From positions 1 through 52,976 of the forward strand of contig JAUCBJ010001585.1 of NCBI GenBank assembly GCA_032718475.1: DNA of 52,976 bases, read 5' to 3'. The notes under the pieces were generated by a model. The model was not told the origin of the DNA, did no database searches, and was given only the letters and a program-made list of their open reading frames with translations. Every line of letters starts with the position of its first letter. Position 1 is the stretch's first letter. Shown one piece after another: positions 34,168 to 43,900 of this stretch. Made by a program: the position numbers and the translations under genes. The DNA comes from Nemertoderma westbladi. Lineage: Eukaryota > Xenacoelomorpha > Nemertodermatida > Nemertodermatidae.

Positions 34168-34480
34168 AATGAGGGATAGATATTTATCAGCGCCACAAAC
34201 ATTAAATGAGGGATAGATATTTATCAGCGCCACAAACATTAATGTGGGACAAACATTAATCAGGGTGACAAACATTAATGTGGGACATAAACATTGATGT
34301 AGGACACAAACAATAATGTGGGACATAAACATTGATATAAGACACAAACATTAATGAGGGACACAAACATTAATGAGAGACACAAACATTAATGAGATAC
34401 ACAAACATTAATGAGGGACACAAACAATAAACGAGGGACAGATATCAATCAAGGGCACAAACATTAATCATGGGCACTAT
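34168..34480. repeat. Minisatellite with the ACAAACATTAATG motif
   Basis: About 14 units of roughly 19-20 bp with CACAAACATTAATGAGGGA or a variant, preceded by two copies of a 36-bp unit ending GATATTTATCAGCGCC. It begins where the flank of the 2.3-kb element ends. Confidence 0.85.
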
Positions 34481-34636
34481 CGCCCTTCGCACTTAGTATG
34501 ATTCATGTTACCACCCATACACATACAATATATTACAGTATTACAATTCTCATTACTGTCAAGCAATAAAATAACAACAATAAATAATAACATATTAATC
34601 TGACCAAGCCAATAAACTATGTTATTGCCAATTGAA

Positions 34637-34690
34637 GGAAAGGATTAGGTTACAGAGATGGTTTTTCTAACCAAAACAATAAACGATGTT
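34637..34690 (+). repeat. Interspersed repeat core, copy 4
   Basis: GGATTAGGTTACAGAGATGG, then TTTTTCTAACCAAAACAAT and AAACGA. It is followed about 50 bases later by a 15-bp tandem array. Confidence 0.7.
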
Positions 34691-34738
34691 GTTACTAAAA
34701 AGGGAAGGAGTAGGAGTAAAAAAATGATGAACATGATT

Positions 34739-34863
34739 ATTTGTAACATAATTATTTGTAACATAATTATTTGTAACATAATTATTTGTAACATAATTAT
34801 TTGTAACATAATTATTTGTAACATAATTATTTGTAACATAATTATTTGAAACATAATTATTTG
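34739..34863. repeat. 15-bp tandem repeat (ATAATTATTTGTAAC)n
   Basis: About eight near-identical units. It is stop-free in some frames only because the unit length is a multiple of three. Confidence 0.95.
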
Positions 34864-35356
34864 CCGTGTTGAAGTCCTTCAGTTTTTATTGATGTATTAT
34901 GTTTATATTTATTTGTGTGGAATTAGTTTCGCACTACCAAATCGCCAGGCCGACATATTTTCTAACTTTATATCACAGTAGTACGACATTGTTTCTCAGT
35001 ATGTCCCTACGCCATATATTTACTATGTATTTCAGTATATCCAGTATGTCACCAAGTCATTAATTGGTTGTTCTAGAAAGTTTAAGTGCAAAACTACAAA
35101 TAATTCCACCACATAAATCTTTTACGGCCCTCGTTCTATTATTTCACTAAACAAAATCACTCGTGCCGTAACGCTATAATGTGCTATTTTATGGCAACGA
35201 CGTAATATAGTTAGTATTTAATTGCTCTAAATGTTGGGTCTAAATGCCGGCGTTTAATGATTTCCCTAGAGAACTCCAACCCAACCACTGATCAGATGTG
35301 GGCAGAGGATTTACAGAATTTAATAAACAATTTCAATTAATAATATTTCCTAACAG
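34864..35356. other. Gene-free DNA upstream of the fibrinogen exon
   Basis: No repeats or ORFs of note. It ends in TTTCCTAACAG, a good 3' splice site, so it is probably intron. Confidence 0.5.
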
Positions 35357-35930
35357 GTTACAGAGTTGAAAGAGTTAGTTTCCATGTTACATGATACAGA
35401 GATAGAGATTTCATCCATTGCACTGTATCAGCAAATGGCTCCTCGGCTAATAAAGCAGAAAGAAGGGGTGAAGATTCAACAAAGAGTTGATGGATCTGTG
35501 AACTTCTATCACAACTGGGATGAATATGTTAAAGGATTTGGCGACCCAAATACCAATTTTTGGTTGGGGTTGGAGACGATGAACAAGCTGAGTGAAGGCG
35601 GGGTGAAGTTGATTGTCGATTTGTGGTTCACTGGAGAGGGACTTAAAGGTGGTGATTATGATAAATATAAGTCGGTGAATTACAACAACGAACACCGATA
35701 TGCGGAATACAAGAACTTCTCTATCGGATCAGCTGCAACTAATTATCACCTACAGGTATCCGGTTACCATGGTACTGCTGGTGTCTCATTGGAGTGGCAC
35801 AACGGTCAGCCATTCTCTACCAAGGATCGCGATAATGACAGGTGGGACGACGGCAACTGCGCCGTTGATCGTACTGGGTCGTGGTGGTACAACGAATGCG
35901 CGTACAGTAACTTGAACGGAGAATATGGTG
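35357..35930 (+). CDS. Fibrinogen-related domain exon (partial gene)
   Basis: An open exon of 191 codons plus one base lies between acceptor TAACAG (35351-35356) and donor GTGAGT (35931-35936), phase 0 in and phase 1 out. From about residue 40 it reads as a fibrinogen C-terminal domain: KIQQRVDGSVNFYHNWDEY, GFGDPNTNFWLGLE, YHLQVSGYHGTAG, FSTKDRDNDRWDDGNCA with the calcium-type DRDND, then WWYNEC and SNLNGEYGG. The second disulfide pair is present. The first 40 residues (a helical ELKELVSMLHDTEIE stretch) replace the usual opening of the domain with its first Cys pair and GGGW. The last 40 or so residues of the domain must lie in another exon, which I cannot find. Such proteins are often secreted lectins or immune recognition molecules; the role here is unknown. 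A transposon scrap begins about 15 bases after the donor. Confidence 0.8.
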
Positions 35931-35944
35931 GTGAGTGGAAGAAA

Positions 35945-36215
35945 GGACCTCATTGTAATTCGTCATTGGAAAGGACCACAGTGCACTCGCTTCGACCGCG
36001 AAGTCCCTTAACTGGACACCCGCCATGGAGTCGGCATTTGAGAACGCCAAGACCGCGTTGACCTCCGCAACTCTCCTCGTCCATCCGAGTCACTCCGCCG
36101 CCACCAGTCTCACCGTGGACGCCTCCGACAAGGCGGTTGGCGGAGTCCTCGAGCAGTTCCTCGACGGACTCTGGCGCCCCGTCGCTTTCTTCTCCCGGAA
36201 ACTGCGACCCGCAAC
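35945..36215 (+). pseudogene. Ty3/gypsy-type RNase H fragment
   Basis: About 90 codons spell the junction of reverse transcriptase and RNase H typical of Ty3/gypsy LTR elements: LNWTPAMESAFENAKTAL, LTVDASDKAVGGVLEQ with a catalytic Asp, and WRPVAFFSRKLRPA. It breaks off where a CCELE-like stretch should follow, and runs without a stop into the zinc-finger region of the next element. No LTRs, integrase or gag are seen nearby. Confidence 0.85.
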
Positions 36216-36836
36216 AAAATTCGTTGAAAGTGGAGGAAGTGCTTTAGAGAATGACTTAGAAACTAACTATTGTGGCTCATCCAAAGGTAATGAATCCAAT
36301 ACTAATACAATCAGAATTGAAAAGGTTTCCGGTAAAAACAAAAAAAAATTCGTTTGTCCGTTTTGTTTTAAAGAACAACTAGTTTTAGTGCGGCATTTAA
36401 AACTCACACATTCTATGAAACCGGAAGTTATAAAACTTATTGCTTGTGATAAAAAAATAGATTTTCATAAGAGGCGCTATGATTTTAGTGATGTGGAGAG
36501 GGTTGCCTACAAGGAACGCACAAAGATTATTGATTTCTTACGAAATAAGGGAAATCATGAACACAATCTGAGGGTCCTTAAAGAAGGAGTGGGAGTTTTG
36601 AAAGTTAGACGCCTTGATGTGCTAGCCACTGATGATACAGATGCATCAGTAGCAGGTTCTTTTTCAACATGTATGTTTTGTAAGGGAATGTTTAGAAGTC
36701 ATACTCTTAGTGATCATGCTAGCAAGTGTAAACTAAGACCTGCTGATGTATCACACAAGGGTGGACTTGTTGTCGGAAAGATGCTACAAATGGTGGATAC
36801 TCATAATGATAAGTTGAAAAAACTATTTGCAACAAT

Positions 36837-37705
36837 ATGCAAATATTGTTGCATACTGACTGCTCAGCCTTCGGCGGTGGACCACACCGACCTGGATCCC
36901 GAAGTGTTCCGGGACAACCTTGCCTTGCGGTATGGGTTGACGCCGCCCGGCCTCCCGGCTAAGTGCGAGGGGTGTGGGGAGTCTTTTTCGACGTCCCATG
37001 CCCTTAATTGCAAGTCGGGGGGCTTGATTATCAAGCGGCACAACGAGGTGCGGGAGGTCTTCGGGGACCTAATCGCGTCCGCGTTCGGGGGCTCGTGCGT
37101 CCAGCGTGAGGTTACGCTGGCGTCCGGCTACCTGGACAGACAGGGCCGCGAGGTGGGTGGAGTAAGGGCGGACCTTCTGGCGAGGGGAGTCTGGGCCGAA
37201 CAGAGGGTGGCGTCATTTGACATTGCGGTTGTAAACGCTGACGCCCCCTCTTATGTTAACCGGTCCCTAGACTCCGTTCTCCAGCAGAGGGTCCGCGCCA
37301 AGAAGGTACACTATGCCGCAGTGTGCGAGGACCGTCGGATCTCCTTCACCCCCCTAGTCGGAACCACCGACGGGGTGTGGTGCAAGGAGGCCGATATCCT
37401 AATCCGCCACCTCGCGGAGACCCTGGTGGCCCGGCAGCGTGGGATGCGCGAGCGAGGCCTAGCCTGTGTGCTGGGCGGAGTGCGGAGGCGCCTATTGTTT
37501 GCGCTGCTGCGCTCAAACTCGCTGTGCCGGCGTGGCGGTAGGCGGCCATGGAGGGCGCTCGGGTTTGGGGACGGTGCCGGTCTGCGGGGGTTTGACCTCC
37601 AAGACCGGTACTGAATCCACGTTTTAGACTTGTGTTTGGTGGAGGGATGTAAAAATTCTTACTAAATTTAATTTTGGTGGTGGTGGAAATTAAAATTAAA
37701 AATTG
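36837..37705 (+). mobile_element. 5'-truncated RLE-type LINE fragment with 13-bp target-site duplication
   Basis: TATTTGCAACAAT occurs at 36824-36836 and at 37706-37718, directly flanking the insert. The insert is GC-rich and encodes to 37614 the C-terminal part of a non-LTR polyprotein: a knuckle CEGCGESFSTSHALNC, RHNEVREVFGDLI, then the nuclease-like VRADLLARGVW...FDIAVVN, and FTPLVGTTDGVWCKEADIL. A 90-base 3' UTR ends in an A-rich stretch. It has no reverse transcriptase left. Its family differs from the large element at 20.5-26.5 kb. Confidence 0.92.
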
Positions 37706-38877
37706 TATTTGCAACAATGCAAGATGATAATGTCCTGGCAACAATACGTAATGATTCAGCCCTTGGGACCTTTGCCAATTTTCTTGTAAACCGAATGAAG
37801 GAAGAAACTGAGAGTATGGCAAGTATTAAACAAACTCTAAGACAGCATGGGAAGATGATCATATATCTTAGTACGTCTACGAATTATAATGTGGCAATTA
37901 CTGACTGCTCGGGTATTGATCTGATAGATCCATCGAAATACGATCATATAGTACGGGCTACAAAAGTGTTATTTAAACCTAGTTTGCAAACCAAAGTTGG
38001 TATTGATTTAAATAAATTGGCTTCATTGCTTAGGTGTGAAGCCATCAAATCAAATAACTCAAAATTAGCAACTATGGCGGAGCAATTTGATCACTTGTAC
38101 CACACAGATTGGACGCAAACAGTCAACAGACAAGCACGATTTCAAGTCGAATTAAAACGCTTCAACAAGGTTCAAGAAGTTCCGTTGACCCAAGAAATTG
38201 TATTACTAAACAAGGTCCTAAAGGAAAAAATTGCATCAAGTTTAACCACCACTCCGGAGTTGAGGAACCACCGTAACACCCAAAAGATTGTACTGGCACA
38301 GATTTTGCTATTCAATAGTAAACGCGCAACTGAACCTGGTGGGATCAAGTGCTCTACTGTTATGGAGGGATTAAATAGGGATGTTGAAGAAACCTTAACT
38401 GATATTGAGAAGGAACTCGTAAAGAGAATGAGTGTAATTAATATAAAAGGGAAGGGTGCAAGGAAAGTTCCTATAATTTTAACCCCAGATGTTCGAAAAC
38501 TAATGTTATTTTTATGTGAAGATTTATCTTCCGATGATTATGTGTTCAAATCCCAAGGAAACCTACCTTTGAGGGGATCTGCCGTTTTAAAAAAATTAGC
38601 TGAGGATGTAGGATGTAACAGACCTGATCTCATCAGAAGTACTGCTCTTCGTAAATACTGTGCAACAGTGTGTCAAGTTTTGAATCTCGATGAACATGAA
38701 AAGCACTGGCTGAGTCGCCACCTCGGCCACTCATTAGCAGTTCATCACAATGTCTACAAACTGCATGATGACGTTCTAGAAATATCCCAGGTGTCGAAAG
38801 TATTAATTGCTATTGCTAAAGGTAAAATAGGAGTCCATAAGGGAAAAACATTTTCCGATATTGATATTGAATTAAGT

Positions 38878-39171
38878 GATGTTTTATCAGATGATGAATG
38901 TCATGGTGATGTAACCGATAATACTATACATTCCGCTCAGTTAGTTTCCAATGAATTGAGATATCCTGTTCAATCATCTTCTTCATCAGCTGGGAATGTC
39001 GAGTCCAACGAGTATGTCATAAATGATGTTTTATCAGATGATGAATGTCATGGTGATGTAACCGATAATACTATACATTCCACTCAGTTAGTTTCCAATG
39101 AATTGAGATATCCTGTTCAATCATCTTCTTCATCAGCTGGGAATGTCGAGTGCAACGAGAAACTGATGGTA
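38878..39171 (+). repeat. 147-bp in-frame tandem duplication in the recombinase tail
   Basis: GATGTTTTATCAGATGATGA starts at 38878 and again at 39025. The two copies are nearly identical up to GGGAATGTCGAGT; the second is then cut short and the reading frame changes at its end. 147 bases are 49 codons, so the duplication itself kept the frame. Confidence 0.95.
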
Positions 39172-39516
39172 TAACTGGTGAATCTAATTTAATGTATAAC
39201 GATAATACGATAGTTTTATGCAATAAAAAGAATGATAATACAGTTACTTGCAGGAAAAAAGATACAGTGAAAATTGTCAGGGAACGAAGGAAGTTGTCTA
39301 CAGAAGAAAAGGAGTGCTTATGTAGGGAATTTGCAAGCCATATATTGCGTTCACTAGCCAACTAAACATGATATAGAAGCTGTTCAAAATAAAGCAAATA
39401 TCATTGAAACATTAAATTGGAAACTCATAAAGTATCAAGTAGCAGAGATTATTAAATCGAATAAAAGAATTAAAGCCAAAATGAGTAATAATGTAATGAG
39501 TTAATAGTTTATATAG

Positions 39517-39963
39517 TAACTATGGTTCATAGTTTCATTTGTGTCAAATTTTTCAAAACTGGTATTATTTGACCGTTATTCCATATTCGGTTTGGTTTGT
39601 TTAGTATTCCTTAGTCGTGTAGACCACTCAATTAATTTTATTATCGTCCGTATGTAGGTACTTTGTTATCTTTCTGAAGCTAATTTTCACTGAAACTGTA
39701 ATCACATATATATATATAATAGGGTATATCATTGTCTGAAACTTAGTATTGGGTAGGTTTGAAATGTTGAAGATTACGGTTCTCAGTGAGAATAGCATTG
39801 AAATTTGGTCTTGTTGCAGTTACTATGCCTGCCTTTTGCAAGTAATTTTTTTACAACTTTTCAGTACAGGTAAATGGGAAATTCAGTAATTTCCATAATT
39901 AGTAAGTCAGTAATTAGGTGAGCTGTACGAGCTCCACCCAGCCACCAGTAGGTACAGTACTAT
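39517..39963. other. Gene-free stretch
   Basis: AT-rich; only a short (TA)n run near 39710 stands out. Confidence 0.5.
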
Positions 39964-40241
39964 AGTTCATACCGGTATCTAGTTATATGTAATATGGCTT
40001 AGGCCTACTGCATTATTTCCCGATTTTTCATTTCCTCTGTTGTGCAGTACTGACTACTGCAATAGGCCTTTCCTGCTGTTTTCATTTTATCACAATTCTG
40101 CAGTTCATTCCGGTATCTAGTTATATGTAATATGGCTTAGGCCTACTACATTGTTTCCCGATTTTTCATTTCCTCTGTTGTGCAGTACTGACTAACTGCA
40201 GTAGGCCTTTTCTGCTGTTTTCATTTCATCACAATTCTACA
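39964..40241 (+). repeat. Tandem duplication of a 138-bp unit upstream of an ORF
   Basis: CCGGTATCTAGTTATATG starts at 39972 and again at 40110. The copies share about 95% of bases by eye, each with TAGGCCTA and a CAGTACTGACT block. The second ends 20 bases before the ATG at 40262, so the repeat may be the 5' region of that element. Confidence 0.92.
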
Positions 40242-40261
40242 ATTTTGATGTTGTTTGTAAT

Positions 40262-41145
40262 ATGGAAACTCGTGCATCCACTAGTGTTATTTATAGAAGT
40301 TGCCCTGTTTATGGTATTCCTTCGAATTTGCCTGAAAATGTTTTGCCAACTATTGGTGATGTAATGCGATACTACAATAAATTGCAACAGGAAGGTCCTC
40401 CTAATGCACCTAGTAGAGATATATTTAAAATGGTTGTTGAAATCCTAAATGGTATTTGGGAGAAAGCAAGTCTTCCCTTTACTGACTCACGAACAACCAT
40501 TGCTAAACTTGAGAAGAAGAGAGAGTATCTACGTAATGTTCTCAAGAAGTCAGGATCAACTAAAGAAAATAAAATTAAAGAGCTGAAAGTAGAAGGTGAG
40601 AGGTTATTTGATATTTGCACTTGTCACTGTGAAGGGATTTCAACCTGTAGTTGTCCAAGAGAATCTAAGGTTTCTAAATTGGAGTGGGATTTTATTGTTG
40701 ATCAGAGGTCTTTACGCAAGATGGTAATTGGAAAGGTTGACCATGAAATGACAGAGAAACTGAAGAGGCGAAGAGAAAGGCAGTTAAAGTCAGACCCAAA
40801 GCATTTGCGATATGATAGCACCAGTTGTCCCAATGTGGGAGAGGAAAGTTTCACAGCCTCTTTCTCAGATAATTCAACTGATGATAAGATAATGAAGATG
40901 CTGATCCATCTGTTATACATCATGGATCTAAAACAGATCGCAATTATACTCCACTTCATCGTCTTGCATTGGAATGTGAACGTTATGGGGTATTAAATGC
41001 TGCTGGATCCACAATAGCTACTGCAACATTGGTGGATTATGGCATTGTATCGAGTGATGATTCTACACTTGTAGTTGATAAAATGAAGCTATGGCGTGAG
41101 CGTGATAAGATGAGAAAGAACCTCAATAAAGATGCAATTGCTTCA
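40262..41145 (+). pseudogene. Transposon-associated protein of an unnamed animal family, one frameshift
   Basis: The ATG at 40262 opens a frame with LPTIGDVMRYYNKLQQ, then FKMVVEILNGIWEKASLPFT, a basic coiled stretch, FDICTCHC...CSCP with clustered Cys, and LEWDFIVDQRS...MVIGKVD. After about 40890 the sense passes to another frame (DADPSVIHHG, LALECERYGVLNAAGS, LVDYGIV, VVDKMKLWRERDKM) until about 41145. I have seen this order of motifs in multicopy proteins of insects, cnidarians and molluscs, and I think they belong to a mobile element, but I cannot name it. The last bases (41146-41225) switch to GC-rich sequence of another origin. Confidence 0.65.
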
Positions 41146-41371
41146 GTGGCCGTCAACCACGAGGGAGGGACGAGTCGACGCATGGCGGCGGTGGGAGGAC
41201 CGAAGTCGCCGGTAGACTTGTTATTATAAATCGTTTTTTTGCTCCATATGATACGTTTATCTATATTCTTTTTCGAGTGATGAGAATAATAAAATCCACT
41301 GAGACAGTTTATTATTGCATGAATATAATAATTTTTTAATTGTATTTAGTATATATAATTTTTTTTATTAG

Positions 41372-41941
41372 ATGTCTAATCAAGGTTACTCCAATGAGTC
41401 CGAAGCTGCAAACACAACGAAAATACCAACTCGCCACGAGAAAGTATGCCCTATTGATTCTAAAACATTAAAATATTTAAAAGATCATCTAACATCAACA
41501 CACAAAATATCACCAAACAAAGCTTGACAGTTGGTTAAGATAGCAAAACGACCCAATACGACATTAGAATCAGAGATAGTGGACCTGGAAATAAAATCGA
41601 TGAAATGTAAGTTGCTTGGTGCGAAATGCAATCTATTAGTTGCATTTGTCAGAAAGATGGGGAAGGAGGTTAACGAAAAAACAATACATAAACTGATGGT
41701 AGATGTTAATTCTACTGAATTAACTATTGAGAAGAATTCAATTGTCAGTGGTGGTGTTTGTGTTGTGGATGATGTACGTGTGGGTGATGATAATGCTGGG
41801 CGTGTGGCTAAGAGTTCTGGTGTGTCTGTGCCATTAGATTGTGTGAGTGGAGGTACTTCTGGTGATCTTCATACATATGTAGATAAGGTTAGTGTGGTAG
41901 GTCCCTCTAGTGGGTGCAGTAATACAAATAGAACGAAATGA
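41372..41941 (+). pseudogene. Unknown 189-codon ORF with one in-frame TGA
   Basis: From the ATG at 41372, 51 codons run to a TGA at 41525. The same frame then stays open for another 138 codons to the TGA at 41939. The N-terminal part has CPIDSKTLKYLKDHLTSTH, a Cys/His arrangement that could be half a zinc finger. The C-terminal part is Ser/Val/Gly-rich. TTATTAG directly precedes the ATG, so it could also be an exon start. I do not recognise it. It lies just after the transposon ORF 40262-41145 and may belong to it. Confidence 0.45.
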
Positions 41942-42614
41942 ATCCTAGACTGTAATATTCAATTGTCTGCTGCTAGGGGGCGATAATGTTCTAAAATGTA
42001 AATTGCTTGTCATTTTGTTAATTCCTGTCCGTTTGTTTTGAAATTTTCTAGACACCTTCTACAATATGGGTGGGACAAGGTGGACAAACATCTACAACAC
42101 TCCCAATAAAGAATTCAAAATACGAATTAATTTTAAAATTTGTAAAAAAAAATATTTTTGAAAATTTTAAATTAAAAAAATTTTTTTTGGTTACATGTTT
42201 TTTTGCAAAATTTTTTTTTAAATCGTTCATGAACAATATTAATAGTTTCAAAGTGTTAAAAGTTATTGTATAAAAAGCCGAATAACATTGAGCTGCCTAA
42301 CTATATAGTAAGAATTGCTATGATATTATTAATATTGTCCATTTTTTTAAATAACCGCTTATTATAACCGCTATTAATAAAAATTTTTTTGCTACCCGAT
42401 TCACCTTCACATAAATCGCTGTACCTTTTTTGTGGAAATAGATATGGAGACACCGTTTCTTTTGTTAAAATCTCTGGAAAATTCTACATCTCATAGGCCT
42501 AATAACTCAAAATCGACCTCCGGTGACATAAGGTTCCTTTTCTCGTGACCAGCTACAAATATGTAAATATAATATCACTATGCGTTTCGAGTTATTAAAT
42601 TATTTTTTTATTTT
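41942..42614. other. Gene-free AT-rich stretch
   Basis: Dense A and T runs near 42110-42230 give overlapping Lys/Asn/Phe ORFs on both strands that are not credible. One TAGGCCTA at 42494. Confidence 0.5.
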
Positions 42615-43255
42615 AAAAAAACCTTACAAGTAGGTACGTACAGCAGTACCAAACTAAAAAGCAACTTGACCTATAGACATTGCATGCAATCAGTGATCAG
42701 TTGACGGCAGTCAGCTGATTGGTAGGTATCGCCTCGCAGTTTAAGGAATTATCAAGAGGATATAACAGTGAAGTCCCAAAAGGGAGAAGGAAAGTTATGT
42801 AGAAGGAAACGGTTATGTAATGAAGAGAGGTGTGTACTAATAACTAAGCACTGGGAAGCAGCACCACAAACTTGCACCAATCATGTTTCTGTTTGTTGAT
42901 AATGGGCATGCGCGAGCGAATGTAATACATATTTTTTGCAAAACAGGCCGCAAAGAGTGCCGTGAAATTACTTTGAAGTATTTAAATCTTACGCTAGTCA
43001 GTCAGCCAAGTATTGGACTCGTGTCTAATATATTAGTGTGTTCAACATATTCCCCACACAACAGGGACTTCACTCTCACTGTTTTTTCAAGGCTTGGCCT
43101 CCTGAGAATGCCTTCCACTGTGAGGTGAAACCTACTGATCAGCTGACTGCCGTTAGTTCATCTCCGATTGCATGTAACGTCTATAGGTGCAGTTACTTTC
43201 AACTTTTTAGTTTGCTACTGCTGTACATACCATACCTACCAGTAGCGGTTTTTTA
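42615..43255. mobile_element. 640-bp MITE with terminal inverted repeats of about 170 bp
   Basis: The left arm (about 42615-42780) and right arm (about 43055-43255) are inverted copies: left GTACAGCAGTACCAAACTAA, then CCTATAGAC and ACGGCAGTCAGCTGAT; right ATCAGCTGACTGCCGT, GTCTATAGG, then TTAGTTTGCTACTGCTGTAC. The outermost bases are A6-7CC on the left and GGT6 on the right. The centre (about 270 bp) is unique and encodes nothing credible. Confidence 0.85.
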
Positions 43256-43676
43256 CTTAACTTGCTTGACTAATTAAAATTATAACGATTATATAAACAG
43301 GATATCCTTGTAATACGTGTTAACTTAGTTTATTGTTTTGGTTACATCCACCCGAAAACTGTTGTTAGGAGCTTTGAGGCTGTTGTAGGTCCAATTTTAA
43401 AACTAACAGGACCTTAGGCGGAGTTAATAAATAATGCGAGGGCCGGATTTCAAAATGCCCATATCGAGACAATTTTATCCAAAAAGTATCAATTATTGTT
43501 TCGTTTCTCTGGTGTAATATTTTTTGAAAGTTTCAAATTTTAGGATGGCGAAGAATAAAATTACAAATAACAAATATACATACATAACTATGTATAACTG
43601 TAATACTAATGAAAAGTACATAACTACAATAGAAGTAGTAGTTTTCTTATATACAATTGGTGCATATTAATTAATA
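43256..43676. other. Gene-free stretch
   Basis: No repeat or ORF I can support. Confidence 0.5.
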
Positions 43677-43900
43677 ATGCGAATTGATGGTTGCTACACA
43701 AGACTACTAAGGGCAGCCCTAAACATCAGCTGGAGACAACACATGACAAACGCCGAGCTTTATGGTACAATACCACCTGTATCAACCACCCTCCGTGAAC
43801 GCAGATTAAGATTGAGTGGGCACTGCTGGCGAAGTAAAGACGAGGTCATACCAGATCTACTTTTCTGGCAACCAACTCACGCAAAGTTTTTTTTTGCAGG
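43677..43900 (+). pseudogene. 3' end of a LINE polyprotein
   Basis: About 70 codons, RLLRAALNISWRQHMTNAEL and RERRLRLSGHCWRSKDEV, then DLLFWQPTHAK, match the C-terminal tail that follows the reverse transcriptase in many animal LINEs. It is related to, but clearly different from, the tail at 49.4-49.7 kb. It is cut off on both sides. Confidence 0.75.

Larger units (their letters stand above)
36216..39516 (+). pseudogene. Crypton-like tyrosine recombinase gene, split by a LINE insertion
   Basis: Part 1 (36216-36836) has two zinc fingers: FVCPFCFKEQ...RHLKLTH, and CMFCKGMFRSHTLSDHASKC. Part 2 (37706-39175) has a tyrosine recombinase core: an Arg in NSKRATEPGG, a Lys in KGKGARKVPIIL, LIRSTALRKYCAT in the HxxR position (His absent), and HLGHSLAVHHNVY with the nucleophile Tyr. 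The LINE fragment 36837-37705 separates them; removing it and one 13-bp copy of the target rejoins the frame exactly. A tail with a Myb-like region (RRKLSTEEKECLCREFASHI, then LNWKLIKYQV) follows in two other frames to 39516, so two further shifts exist. A 147-bp in-frame duplication lies before them. No start codon is visible; the 5' end abuts the gypsy scrap. Crypton is my best family guess. Confidence 0.82.

Noticed and set aside
34168-34863. CRISPR-like arrays
   Set aside because: The repeats are contiguous minisatellites without unique spacers, in an animal genome.
41525-41527. Selenocysteine codon in the interrupted ORF
   Set aside because: I see no SECIS-like element downstream, and the protein resembles no known selenoprotein.
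42048-42273. Overlapping Lys/Phe/Asn-rich ORFs on both strands
   Set aside because: Low-complexity A and T runs; no sign of selection for coding.
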